A stretch of 64,000 nucleotides of DNA from Zhengitettix transpicula. Taxonomy: Eukaryota; Arthropoda; Insecta; Orthoptera; Tetrigidae. The notes beneath the pieces were generated by a model. The model saw only the letters and a list, made by a program, of their open reading frames with translations, did no database searches and had not been told where the DNA came from. A program made the translations under genes and the position numbers. Shown here piece by piece: positions 23,726-35,419 of the stretch (the first letter of the stretch is position 1; each line of letters starts with the position of its first letter). Location of the stretch: NCBI GenBank assembly GCA_037074705.1, contig CM073591.1:131695032-131759031 (forward strand), read 5' to 3'.

Positions 23726-24939
23726 TTTGTCATTACTTAGAAAATATTGACTAGTTTCGCAGAATAAACCTTACATGCAAAGTACATTACATCTATAAAT
23801 GCCCAGTTTGAATTTGGTTGCTCCTAGATAAAAATTCAAGGAATCAATCAAAATAGTTCAAATTTAATTTCAACCCGCATTTACCGGTTCAAATAAACGT
23901 TTATTGCAACATTAAAACGCATACATTAAACGGAATAAACCGTATAAAAATCATTCAAGAAATGTTAACCTGTCACAGAATTGTACGACCACTAAAAAAA
24001 ATCCGTTATTTTGCGGTAATATTACAGCTGCCAAAATGTACCACATATTATATTTTATATAATAATATTAATATTAAACAATGATAAATTTGTATGATAT
24101 TTAACGTTTCGTGGAAAGTTGCACTTGAGATGTTCTACGGCTGTAAAATAAACATTAATCTCGGTCACGAACTTTTTATGGCCGCGTAGCCTTTAAAAGA
24201 ATCTGACTATCGTGTGGGCATATGATTTTTTGTGCTGTTCACGCGTGGAACATAAATATATGAAAATAGGGCGATAAAATAAGATTTGTATTTTAACCCG
24301 AAACGTGAAGCAATGAAAGGTTAAATCAACGGTTCTGAAAACTTCACACAAGGAGAAAAAAGTCTTACGCTGTTGAGAGGAACCTTAATTTTGCTAGCCT
24401 GGTTCAACTTCGCACTTATTACATACGCGGTTTTACAACATCACTCACACGAAGTATAGCATAGCAGGTCACAAATTCGCTCATGATGAGCACTTACCTT
24501 TATGGTACTATCTATTACGTGTAGTGAAGAATTAAAATGGTATGTCGCGACAAGCCGTATATATGTCACGCACATTAACTTGCTCTCAATGCTAATATTG
24601 AACATATCACAGGCTAAACGACAGTTCGTGACATTAAATGAAGTGCACGCAGCATGCAAGTCTGCGTCCCCGGACGAAGTGAGTCAAGATGAACTTCAGA
24701 AGCGTCATAACTGACGTCGTTGGTCGCACGATGCGCGCTTCGAGGCACAGCTGGCGTTGCATCAAGTCAAAGTGAGTATACTGGACATGCAGAACGTACC
24801 CGAAGCAGTTGCCATGGAGTATGTTCGCGCAATATGTTAAGGTTCAGAAATGAAACGGCATCAAGGCTGCGCGCATACCTATTGAAGGATCTGTTATCTC
24901 TCCTCCGTCGGGCTAGTAGGCTTGTTCCACCTTTGCTGC
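23726..24939. other. AT-rich then CpG-rich segment of unknown origin
   Basis: AT-rich to about 24430, with a Family S-like GAAACGTT motif (-) at about 24105. From 24640 to 24930 the sequence is CpG- and GC-richer and holds open frames on both strands. One (about 24714-24838) reads 'HDARFEAQLALHQVKVS' and similar. It adjoins the LINE at 24.95 kb and may be its decayed upstream part, but I recognise no domain. Confidence 0.35.
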
Positions 24940-24944
24940 GTCGA

Positions 24945-25960
24945 ATCTTATGTGTTGTTAAGTTTTCATCGTCTTCGCTACCACATACTTAAGAATCCTT
25001 CCTGACCGACAGGAAGTTCAAAGTAAGAATCAATGCAACACTATCTAATATCAAAACAACAAAAGCAGGAGTTCCCCAACCTTGTTCAACCTCTACGTAC
25101 ACGATGTGCCCACAGTGAACGACTCAACGCTAGCCATGTTTGCCGACGACATCGCGATACTAGCAAACTACAGTTCAACACCTTCAAAATGCAATTAATG
25201 CAACGTGTGATTAGTATAAAAAATTAACACTACTAAATGCCAAGCAAAGATGTTCACACAGAAGCGCTACACTCAACTACCGACACTCCGACTGCACAAT
25301 AACGAAATATCATGGAATCCAAAGGACTCAGCGATAAAGTATCTAGGGGTCCACCTAGATGCAAAACTCAACTGGAGATAGCAGATCCATAAAAAACTAA
25401 ATGAGTGCTACGCAAGACTCTCTCTGCTCTACCCCCTGATCAACCGAAAATCTCATCTTCGAGTTGAATCCTCGCTCCTAATTTATAAATCGATTCTGCG
25501 ACCCATTCTTACATACGCCTACCAAGCTTGGAGCAACGCACCTACAACTTCGCTCAAGGAACTTCAAACCATGCAGAATAAAGTGCTACGTATTGCAATT
25601 AACAGTCCGTGATTCATACGAAACAGCCAAATACACAATGAATTAAAGGTTCCACTTATAACAAACTATATCCACAGCATAACCAGTAACTTTTTCAAAA
25701 ATATAGTGACGTGTAAAAGTGCAAATAAATTAAACCTAGGACAGAAAAGCACCCATAAAAGACTCAAACGAAAGCTGCCACAAGACTTACAGAAATAATC
25801 GTCAACCTGTAAAATACCTGAACCCAATGTAAATAGCCAGAGGTGTGAAAATATATTTCACATAACCCTCTCTCCAAATACTCTTAGCCATATGATTTCT
25901 TATTATATCATAGCAATGAATTGCATTTTACTTGTAGACCCTGCTAAATAAAGTTTTTTT
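24945..25960 (+). mobile_element. Jockey-type LINE, 5'-truncated reverse transcriptase with 3' UTR
   Basis: Ordered reverse-transcriptase motifs are visible in shifting frames: 'FLTDRKFKVRI' (near 25000), 'TTKAGVPQ', 'LFNLYVHDVP', the catalytic 'MFADDIAILAN' (near 25140), 'IKYLGVHLDAKLNW' (near 25340), 'CYARLSLLYPLINRKS', 'LRPILTYAYQAW', 'LQTMQNKVLRIAI' and a basic C-terminus 'HKRLKRKLPQDLQK' ending at about 25798. About 150 bp of 3' UTR follows to a T/A-rich tail near 25955. This is the jockey-clade layout. Frameshifts near the GVPQ block and after FADD, plus stops, make it inactive. The 3' UTR is matched on the opposite strand at 48.85-49.0 kb. Confidence 0.9.
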
Positions 25961-26244
25961 TTAAAAAAAACTTCATCAATACGGTTCGCGCATTTCTGAC
26001 AGCTGTAATCTGATTCAAACTAGCCGTTATTCCTCCGAGGGCCGGTCTTTGAATCCACCAAACAGAACAGGATGGAATAAGCAGCGTTGCCGAACAATCG
26101 CAGCGTATCGTACCGTTTTCACTGATCTTTTATCCGAAGTCCAATTTCCATCACGTATAGTGTGACATCAGAGCCTCCATCGACGTGGAAACCCAAAGTT
26201 CCTTCTAATTTAAATCGCAATATAGGTCGATTCGCGGTAGTGCC

Positions 26245-26605
26245 AGAGAATTTCAGTGGTGGGAAGCGATGTATGTGAAAGCAGTATTAGAATTCAATGT
26301 GCAATGTAGGAGAATCCGATGTGATCTCTTAATCATCGTCACTTGCAACCCTCAATGGTCAAAAAATTTAAGAGTTATTTGGTGATGGGATGAAGCCAGA
26401 ACATCGACAAGACATCGTTGCAACCGTGTTCACCTGAAGGGCATCAAGGACGAAACTTCAAAGATGGGTATCATCGGAATAACATCCGTATAGGCCAACG
26501 AATTTTTGAAGCGGGGCATGTCTGACGCGTATATTTTCATAAAACTGGCCGATGATGCAATGCACGATGCCCAGATTCAGTGCATGTTCCTCAGTGCTTG
26601 ACGGA
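26245..26605 (+). pseudogene. Helitron Rep (helicase-like N-terminal) domain fragment
   Basis: In broken frames the translation gives 'SGGKRCM.KQY.NSM', 'IVTCNPQWSKNLRVI', 'EHRQDIVATVF', the 'LKGIKDETSKMGII' block and 'ANEFLKRGMSDAYIFIKL'. This order matches the Helitron Rep region: GGxRYMxQxxxDAM, TFTCNPxW, DRPDIVARVF, and IEFQKRGLPHAH carrying the HUH endonuclease motif. Here the two-histidine motif is decayed to SDAYIF. Stops and frame changes show it is dead. Helitron termini were not identified. The assignment rests on motif order recognised by eye. Confidence 0.6.
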
Positions 26606-26619
26606 CGGCCCGTGAGGTT

Positions 26620-27490
26620 CGCTGATCACAAGCGGTTCTTGAATGAGGATTGAAAGTGATCCAAAGAATTTCCAAATGTTATCTACAACGACACGACCAG
26701 CTTCAAAAATAGATCGCGTAATTATGCGGTTGCATTTCCAGGAAAATGGTAAGAATATTTATATGTAGTCGTATTTTATTTAGGGAAAGATAAAAACTTT
26801 CAGCTATAAATTTTGTTTGCACGTGAGAGACAAACAGTTGAGTGTCTGTTGAGCGGAGGCAAATAAATTTTTCACGCTGCCACACGAGAAGATGACTCAA
26901 GCAATAATGTTTAAATGCATCTCGCAACACATTGTTGTAGTTCTGTAGCTGTTACAAATCTTCAGTTGTTTGTTACTAATATTACGACTGAATTTGTGTT
27001 TACAATACTAATTACAAGAAATGCGAGGTTGGACGGATAGTGATCCGACTGAATAACATTTAATAAATAAATAATAAACTGGCTAAAAGTAAAAAAAAAC
27101 AATATTTGACCTTATATAATCACGACGTCCCTAATTTGGAACTTCATCAAGTGTACATTAATTGTTAAAAAAACTATATGCCCTTAATGATTTCTTTACA
27201 ATAAATGCATTTTTCTGAATTAAGGAGAGATTATTGATTTAATATTCATATGTCAGATAATAATAATTGTTATTAATAAAGATCAGTTAGGAATTTCTTG
27301 TTTCTTATTCAATTTTATTTACTTTGAAATAAATTCATAGATTTCAGTTTCTTTATACCCTTTGTAAAATAATCATTTGCTAAAACTCCGCAAAATAGGC
27401 AATGACTTCTTCATTCGAAGCAAGTTATAGGGATTTTCTAGAAGTACCCGGCACACCAAATACAAAATTCGACTATGGGGAAAAATATCT
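26620..27490. other. AT-rich, Family S motif only
   Basis: No gene recognised. A minus-strand Family S motif lies at 27122-27150: TTGATGA, A, GTTCC, 6-nt loop, GGGAC. Confidence 0.5.
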
Positions 27491-28580
27491 TTATTTCTCA
27501 TTGCAGTCGCCTTTTAGCTCGATACACGTTTCCCACCGAAGACTACACTTCTTCATTTTTGGCAAATCTTTTACCACTCCCTGAGCCATTTTTTCAAGTT
27601 TCGAAAGAGAAAATAATCCGAGGGAGCGAAATATGGCGAGTAGGGTGCGTGAGGAAGCAATTCGAACTTTAACTCTTTAATTTTGGCCACTGTTAATTGA
27701 TGAGTAAACACGGTTGTCTTAAAACAATACTTTTTCTTCCGCTTTTTTTAGGGCAACAGGCTACATGAGGGTAATCCACGTTGGGCAACTCCCCTTTAAT
27801 AGCATAGGAAGGGATTTGAAAGGTGGGATGCGGAAGGGTAGAGGAAGGTAGCCAAGGGTTAACTAGGGCCCCCGGGCTATAGTTTAAGGATCCTACCCGG
27901 CATTCGCCTATAAGTAATGCAGGGAAAACCCAAGAAAAACCTGCATCAGGTAGGTCGGGCATTGGGTACTTGTCCCACGCCCTTCCGATAGCGGGAGAGG
28001 AGTTAAATTCTATCGATTTTTATTGATATAATCACTTAAAGGCTGCAAGAAGTTCGCATAATACTCGCCGTTGATTGATTTAGTTCAAGAAGAAAAAACA
28101 ATCAAAATTATTTCACGTGCTTCCCAAACAAGCTGACTCCATGACCTTGCCAGCTGATGGAACTGTTTTCGCATTCTTTGGAATCGATTCTGCCATTTCA
28201 GTATATTCTCTTGGCCATTCCTTCGTCTCGTCTCAAGTGTGAAGTGATGGACCCATGTTTCAAAAACTGGGCTTTACAGGCTGTGAAACATCGCCAAACA
28301 CTCGATTGGAACATCCTCACGACGCTGTTTTCGGTTCCATTGTAAGCAAACGCGGCACCCATCATGTGCACAGCTTTCTCGTGTCCAAATTTCAATAAAT
28401 ATACGATGTACATCACGTTTTGAAATGCCTACCTTGTCTGATAGCACATGCAGTTTCAGTCGACGACCGTTTCGTGAATTTTCGTCACCATTTGTGGCGT
28501 GGTCACTTAATTTGGTCGACCACTGCGTAGTTGGCAGTTCGTGCGACGTAGTTTAAACTCTGCCACCAAAAATTTTATTG
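27491..28580 (-). pseudogene. Mariner transposase remnant interrupted by a Family R insertion
   Basis: Reading leftward from about 28580: 'SGRPN-VTTP', the 'MVTKIHETVVDD' block, the WVPRLLT-like linker (decayed), 'ITMDETW'-like remnants, 'SAGKVMESACLGS' and 'INGEYYANFLQPLSDYI', up to about 28004. After the Family R insertion it resumes with 'KELKFELLPHAPYSP', 'APSDYFLFRNLKKWL' and a C-terminal 'CIELKGDCNEK' ending at a stop at 27491. These are mariner-family (D,D34D) landmarks in correct order. The third catalytic Asp (PSDYF) is kept, while the first region is damaged. Multiple stops and frameshifts are present. The TIRs were not located. Confidence 0.85.
27748..28003 (-). mobile_element. Family R retroposon inserted in mariner remnant
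   Basis: The minus-strand 3' end is at the T-tract (about 27741-27748), followed by AGGGCAACAGGCTACATGAG. The copy is truncated at GGGAGAGGAGTT (28003). Flanking DNA on both sides is mariner transposase, so this insertion is younger than the mariner. Confidence 0.9.
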
Positions 28581-30029
28581 TTGTAAACGAAGAAAAAGAT
28601 TCCCCCAGAGTATAATCTAGCTTGTATTGTTTAAACTGAGACCTTCCAAATTAAAATATTGTTTCGCATAACGATGAACAATTATTTTTACATGTTTTCA
28701 AATTCGCTGAGAGCGTTCAGTTTGATGACTGGGAAACAAACGCTAAAAAATGTAGCGTCTTCAGCACACACTTTTGTTTTTCAAACAACAATCCGCATCT
28801 ATACATCAGGTTGGTTACATCTGGAACTAGCCTCGTATTCACCTAGTAAGCTATTTATTTAGGAAATTATCTTTGTAGTTAGTAGTGTTGAATAAGGTGA
28901 ACGAATGTGAAAGAAATTCGAAACGGAATTCGTGGATATAAGCGATAAAATCAGAAAACAAGCGTGCTATAAGCCGTACCCATATGTGGAGGTTTCGTCT
29001 TGTTCTAATAATTCCGTATATTATTCTAAGGTGGCTGTTACATCTTCCAGGTTTCCGGACAATATTTTCTTATCGTAGAACTCCGTTAGTCGTAAGCATT
29101 CGACCCCATGGTCCAGTGTTCAATTTTTTTGTGACTCAACGTTCATTCTGTTAAGGATATTTATATTGTTCTAGTTCCGCCCGACTACCTTTTATAGTAT
29201 CCTCTATTTAATTGAATTACACGTGCTGCAGAATGTACCAGTAGAAAGAAATATCTTAGAACGAGCTGAGTTTAACTTGGCCAAAAAGCATGCTGCCGTT
29301 TCTTTTTATCGTACTGGAAGTAATCTACCTATACAAATGGAATAGATTGAACTCTATATTTCCCCAGTTATCCAATGTATTGTTAAAAATAGTGATTTCT
29401 TTGTAATAATATAGAAGTTTTTTCATATGAACAGTTTGCATTGATACTAAATTACTAGATTATTTACGTTGCTAGTTCCTTAGTTTTAGAGTAGTTCACA
29501 ACATTACACAATATATAATATTTCTTACTATGACGAAAGTTGAACAATAGGATTGTGTTCGGTTCAGGATTATAATATATTAAAAGAAGATCAACATTTT
29601 CTATTACAATGGGCGACTTTTCGCAAACATTTTTTATTTATACTGTAACGACGTTTACAAGTGTCTGTATAAGGTCATCAATTGTTTTGTTATTTCAAAA
29701 ACAGCCGTTAAATTAAAACATTTTCTGATATTGGTCTGATTGTATAGTTGTATTTCTGGAAAAATCCAGAAATTGTAAAAACTATTATTGGAAATATTCT
29801 CGCTTCCAGGAAACCAATGCAGACACAAAACAATAAATAGAAAACCGCAAGGTATGAGGTGCTTAATTTGGTTCACGTTATTCTAAAAACAATAGAGAGA
29901 AAGTTATTTCCCCAAAAAGGTGATGATTTGAAATCACTACCCATTAGATATAAAGAAAAGGGTAAAAAAATTTAGTAATAAATGTAAGATGAAATTGAGA
30001 ATTACTTTGTATTAATGAGATTTAATGAT
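28581..30029. other. No recognised feature
   Basis: AT-rich sequence. The mariner N-terminus should lie just right of 28580 but is not recognisable. Frames at 28659-28862 and 29655-29876 have no domain. Confidence 0.5.
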
Positions 30030-30042
30030 AAATAGCCCCGAA

Positions 30043-30557
30043 TCTCAAGGCCTGCGAGGGCTATTCTCTCGCAGGTAGAACCTTGATGGAGAGACACGAA
30101 GGGGCTACCTTTGGGGATGCCTTTTCCTCTCCGTTGTTGAAATAAGGTTCCCACAAGCCGAGGCACCTCGGCCTGTTTTGAGAGGTGTATGTTCCTGGGG
30201 TCGCAGACCTTGGGCATACGGTAAGAGTTGTTCTCTTTTCCCATTGGAACAGTCGGCCAGCTGCCTCCTAAACTGGTCGAGGTACGGAGAAGGGAATGCT
30301 GCGTCCCCACAGCAAACTCTTCTCCCGCTATCGGAAGGGCGTGGGACAAGTACCCAATGTCCGACCTACCTGATACAGGTTTATCTAGGGTTTTCCCTGC
30401 ATTACTTTTAGACGAATGCCGGGTAGGATCCTTAAACTATAGCCCGTACTACCCTTCCGCATCCCCCCTTTCCAATCCCTGCCTATGCTATTAAAGGGGA
30501 GTTGCCACCATGTGGATTAACCTCATGTAGCCTGTTACCCTAGAAAATTTTTTTAAA
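30043..30557 (+). mobile_element. Family R retroposon, full length with perfect 13-bp TSD
   Basis: The best reference copy. It begins TCTCAAGGCCTGCGAGGG, includes the 5' hairpin (CCTGCGAGggctattCTCGCAGG, 30051-30075) and ends in CTGTTACCC plus an A-rich tail. AAATAGCCCCGAA is duplicated at 30030-30042 and 30558-30570, proving retrotransposition-type insertion. The length is about 515 bp. No tRNA, 5S or 7SL similarity was recognised at the 5' end, and no convincing RNA polymerase III B box. It is either a non-tRNA SINE or the structured 3' part of a larger non-LTR element. A small deletion follows the ACTATAGCCC block. Confidence 0.92.
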
Positions 30558-30570
30558 AAATAGCCCCGAA

Positions 30571-31690
30571 CAAAAAATTCTTCTCGGGTCCCAAATATTA
30601 AAGCAAGTACATACACGTGCATCTTGAAGCGGCAATTCTTGGCACTGCTTCCGTGTATTTTAGCGAGCTTATTAACAATAGGTCGAGATAACGAGTAGTT
30701 AGCCAATGTGTTGTCAACTTGAAGTCAAGCTGTACAATTGTTTCTTAACCTCAAGGTCAACGAAGACCACCCAATAACGAAATGTTTCCGGACAACTTCA
30801 GACTTGTATTCGTGACAATGAATAAGTCATTTTTAATTAAAAAATAATTCGACTATAGGTCAGTGAAAGATCAGTGCCTGAAATTTCAAATTTGGAATTT
30901 GACCCAATAATTGATTTTTTGACAGATAAGTGCTTTGATACTTTCGACGTACGCGGAAAGATTTCGCAAACCAAGTGTCTGTTCCAGCAACCATAATTTG
31001 TGTTAGTAAAGTAAATGCTTAACATTTAGCCATTTATGGAGGTAATAAATTATTTACCAAGGATAATTTTATCCTGCAGAACATATGCGATTTACATTAT
31101 AAGTATTTTAATTTTGATGTTTGCATTTATTAGTGTTGAAAGCCGTGACAAAATTAATATGATTATTTGACACGTATAACTTAATATTTTAACTAATAGC
31201 GTAGAATAGATTCATTTTCAATCTTTCCTCATTAGAAGCAAAGTTTGAAGTATGTTGAACATGTACCACATTTTAAGTCGTATATGACCTATAAATAATA
31301 ACTTCATTTACACAAGAACCAAATATAATAAGTTAAGTATTTTATCTGCAACAAAAGAATAAAATTAGTTTTTAAAATTAGGCCTAAGAATTTCTATAGT
31401 CATTAGTTTCTCTGTAAAATATTTAAATGATTAAAACTACTGATAGTTCATACTAACTATTTATAACATTGTATTAAGATTCCAAATTCATACAATTTTT
31501 TTTAAAAGAAAACTCATTTTTAGAGTATGAGTGGCTTAGTAGAAATTTTTGTATTTTCACTTTTGAATGCAACTGCAGTGTTTGTTAGGAATGTTTCTTT
31601 AAAGTTATATTCAAGTATATTTCGCCTCTTTTTGAGTAACTGACAAAGACATTACTCTCATGTAAGTTATTTTTATTTCTTGTTTTTTAA
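30571..31690. other. No recognised feature
   Basis: AT-rich sequence with short frames only (30491-30706 and 30837-31025, both -), without recognisable domains. Confidence 0.5.
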
Positions 31691-31691
31691 T

Positions 31692-31828
31692 AAACTATAG
31701 CCCGGGGGCCCTATTAACCCTTGTCTACCTTCCTCAACACTTCCGCATCCCCCCTTTCAAATCCCTTCCTATGCTATTAAAGGGGAGTTGCCACCATATG
31801 GATTACCCTCTGTAGCCCGTTACCCTAA
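31692..31828 (+). mobile_element. Family R retroposon, short 3' fragment
   Basis: Starts at AAACTATAGCCCGGGGGCC and ends GTTACCCTAAAAAAATAG. Only the last ~135 bp are present, a strongly 5'-truncated insertion. Confidence 0.85.
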
Positions 31829-32007
31829 AAAAATAGTTCAATGAGTAAATGACCTGGTCTGACATTGTAAGTTGTATAGCTCTCTGCGTGAAGTCACATG
31901 ACACATTAACCTAATTACAACCTTTTGTACTAGAAACACTTTACTTTTATGTGTGATCACGCAAATATGATTCAAAAGAGACAGAAGAAAATGGAAATAC
32001 GACAAAT

Positions 32008-32692
32008 ATATACTTTTTTAAGGGTAACAGACTACATGAGGGTAAGCCACATGGTGGCAGCTCCCCTTTTATAGCATAGGAAGAGATTGGGGATGCCTTT
32101 TCCTCTCTCCGTTTTTGAACTAAGGATCCCACAAGCCGAGGCACCTCGGCCTGTTTTGAGAGGTGTGTGTTCCGGGGTCACAGACCGTGGGCATACGGTA
32201 AGAGTTGTCCGCTATTCCTATTGGAATAGTCGGCCAGCTGCCCCCTAAACCGGTCAAGGCACGGCGAGGGAAAGCTGACACCCCACAGCAATCCCCTCTC
32301 CCGCCATCGGAAGGGCGTGGGGCAAGTACCAAATCCCCGAACTACCTGATGTAGGTTTTCTAGGGTTTGTCCTGCGTCACTTTTAGGCGAATGCCGGGTA
32401 GGACCCTTAAACCTAGTTAATCCTTGTTCTACTTTTTCGCATCCCCCCTTTCAATCCCTTTCTTATGCTATGAGGGGAGTGGCCACTATGTGGAATTCCC
32501 TATATATAGCCTATCTACACATAATTCTATCCGAGCCTTGACCAGTTTAGGAGGCAGATGGCCGACTATTCCACTAGGAATAGAGGGCAACTCTTACAGT
32601 TCGCGACTCCGGAACATACTCCTCTCAAAACAGGCTTGTGGGAGCCTTAGTTAAAAAAAACTAGAGAGAGGAGAAGGCATCCCGCCAATCCT
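32008..32692. mobile_element. Family R mosaic: three pieces in alternating orientation
   Basis: Piece 1 (about 32008-32090) is minus-strand 3' end. Piece 2 (about 32090-32515) is plus-strand, from GGGGATGCC to the 3' region. Piece 3 (about 32522-32692) is minus-strand 5' region with an internal deletion (ACAGGcttgtggGAGCC). Junctions are abrupt, without A-tracts, suggesting rearrangement or template switching rather than three simple insertions. Confidence 0.8.
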
Positions 32693-34380
32693 TTACTTAA
32701 AATATTGCAACCAAGTTGGAGTTACGAGAAATGTCGCAAGAATGCAATTACAGAAATAAACCGAATAAGTAAATAAGTAACATTTTATTATGTTCCCAAA
32801 TTAATTTTATAAGTTATAGGCACAATATATATTTTTAAAATATCTATTTATAATTTAACAATGATTCATAATTAATATTCAAAACACCATTTTCTTTTAT
32901 ATTTACAAATAATACAATTTCTATTTTAACTTGACAGATCTAGTGAGCCTCGCAATAGTCGTGAAATTTCTGTTTTTAACGTTTTGGGCTGCCTGAAGAA
33001 AAGAGAGAGTTTATACTTAGTGATTATCCACAACCTGTTTCACAAATTCCCCAACTTCCACCTCGCCGTCTTCTCGCTGTTGTCGGTTCTAGTTTGGAAT
33101 CCGTCAGATATTTGCGTCCTTGATAAGAAACAAAGTAAAATCGGTGCTAAGGGGACTCTTCCAAGTACTACAACAGCGTTGTTCGATTATATTTCCGAGC
33201 ATCACTGGAAGCTGAACTACAACTCTTACTACTCCACGATCTCTCATCAGTTTCACTTCTAAGCTTCACTGCGTAAAAAACTTACTTCGTTCTGTCCTAG
33301 GAATTTCCAGCCCCTTATTTCTAAATTTCATCTTTCAACTGGAACTCCACCAATCATAGCCCTCAGGGCTGTAACATAACCTTGCATCTAGATGCCAGGA
33401 AATATATTACACATAGCCACAATCATGTTGCATTCCCAAGTTTTTTTTCTGGAAATCCCGTCACTTAAAAGCAATCTCTATCTGAATTGCTTTCAGTTTA
33501 AGTACTTACACTGGTCTTTAGTCCAGAAACCCCAGAACTCTTCATAGGATTTGTTTGGGAATTTTGCTTTGTCATGCCATATAAGTTAAGGCCTAAGAAG
33601 TATAAACAAAACAAATAGAGCAAATGCCGCGCGGATCGAGAACTTCAACAATGAACAATTAGGGAATATTTCACCGTTATATAGTAATGAACTCACTCAG
33701 GCCGTGACATAATGGAAGCTTCTCTTGAAAATTAAGCACATATGACTTCTTCCCCGCACATTCAACGAAAATTTATATCTTACTCTAGGTCTGCAAAACA
33801 TTAGCAGCACTGTTTATTGTATATTAACTTGTGTCTTGTAGACGATCTCTTACATCCTGAGTCAATAGTTGCATATGATACCAAAGCCGCAATATTTTCA
33901 ATTGTTACGTATATTAAGTAGTAAATAATTTACAAAAATACTTTTGCTGTCGAAAGTTCCTTCAAGTCAGAGAGAAATACAAATAGGTGCCCATTCTTTA
34001 AATTACTAGCTGGGTTACGCGTCCTTAAAATATAAAAACATTGAGTTATTCCCTCCTTTCTGCCTCAGAAATTCTCAGTCTATATCCATAATTAAAAATA
34101 TTCGTCCAGATTTATAGCTTCAAACTGGACATAATTTAATAATGGTGTTTCTGGAACCAAGCAATAGTCCCTTCCCCATTTTTGTTCATTATTATTACTG
34201 AATCAGTATTTTAAAGGATGTTTGGTTCGTCCTATATAACTCTAAGAAAAATTCTTCCATTCAATTCCATAAACTGCTCTATAGAAATGGATAAAAATAT
34301 TTTAAAATTTGGGAAGTTGATAGATTACTTATAAATATTAAATTATATTGGTAAATGCACATAAATAAATTTTAGGCAAT
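32693..34380. other. No recognised feature
   Basis: AT-rich, with a moderately GC-richer part at 33000-33380. The longest frame (32984-33262, 92 codons) shows no recognisable domain or splice context. Confidence 0.5.
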
Positions 34381-34384
34381 GTCA

Positions 34385-34840
34385 AAGCTCAGCCTCACAT
34401 TCTTTTACAAAAGCGTCAAAATGTTAGTTTACTTTGCATATTTTCATTGTCATATGGAATAATTTTTGGGGCTAATTCTTCAGGGAGAAAAAATAATTGT
34501 TAGACTTATATGTCAAGTTTCCTCAAGAACATCAGCCAAGGCTCTCTTGAAGAAATTGGGAATTGTTACTCTTGCATGCTAATACACACCATCCTTAATG
34601 GTTTTTTTTGTGATAAGTAGGACAGCTAATCATAATCAACTCAGGCGTGACCAATTTCAATACAAATTCAAGTAATATTTTTGCGAAAACGTTAAATCAC
34701 TATCAATTGTACAGAAAGAAGTCTATTATAATGGTAGTAATATATTTAACAAGCTTCCACACTACATTATACAGTTAAAGGATAATAAAATCAAAAAAGA
34801 TATAACAATTTTTTTTTGCATCCTATTAATGAACTGGCAA
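34385..34840 (+). mobile_element. CR1-like LINE, C-terminal remnant
   Basis: In broken frames it encodes 'LVYFAYFH'-like, the 'IIFGANSSGR' block, 'RLICQVSSRTSAKALLKKLG' and 'QFQYKFK' segments. These align with the LINE remnant at 7.34 kb (LVYFAHFY, ENSTGIDK, AICQVTSRTSCRTLFKKLG). Several stops and frameshifts are present. The palm domain with the FADD motif is absent. Confidence 0.65.
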
Positions 34841-34889
34841 TTAGTTTAATGTATCCAATGTAAAATAGATGCTAATTAAATAAATAATT

Positions 34890-34995
34890 AGAATCACCTG
34901 TCGAAAGTAACAAGGATTGCAGAAACGTTGAGTGGTATTTATATTATCACTTAATTTTGACTGTTATTTGGCTATTATTTATCTAATTAGTATAC
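34890..34995 (+). repeat. Family S element
   Basis: Contains GCAGAAACGTTGAGTGGTAT and a 3' part TTTGACTGTTATTTGGCTAT. It aligns with 42136-42208 (+), 48455-48545 (-) and 56290-56400 (-). It follows directly after the LINE remnant. Confidence 0.65.
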
Positions 34996-35234
34996 TTTTA
35001 ACACAGACGAATTGTATTTCAATAAATACTTTATGTATATTTATAATTATAAGATACTATTGTAACTATGTTTAACTCATGATTCATTCTACATACTTCT
35101 ATACAGGATCTACGTAATATTATTTAATAGATGGATAGATTTATTCACAATTAGCCCTCTAATGAGGAAATAAGATTCGTCACAAATGTACAGGACATAA
35201 ATTACATATAAACAGAATTAATATTAATAGGTTA

Positions 35235-35252
35235 TACACACACACACACACA
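35235..35252 (+). repeat. (CA)n microsatellite
   Basis: Short ACACACAC tract of about 18 bp. Confidence 0.95.
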
Positions 35253-35419
35253 AAATTCATATCTGTTCACATTTGTCTAGTTACTACAATCATCTTTAAG
35301 AAACACGCACACGACACTAATCACTTCCTGGTATTCATCTCCTGTCGCTAGAAACGGAGGGATGTCGTTATGGTTATTTACTAAAACAGAAAGCAGAGGC
35401 AGGAAAACAGAACCAAAAG

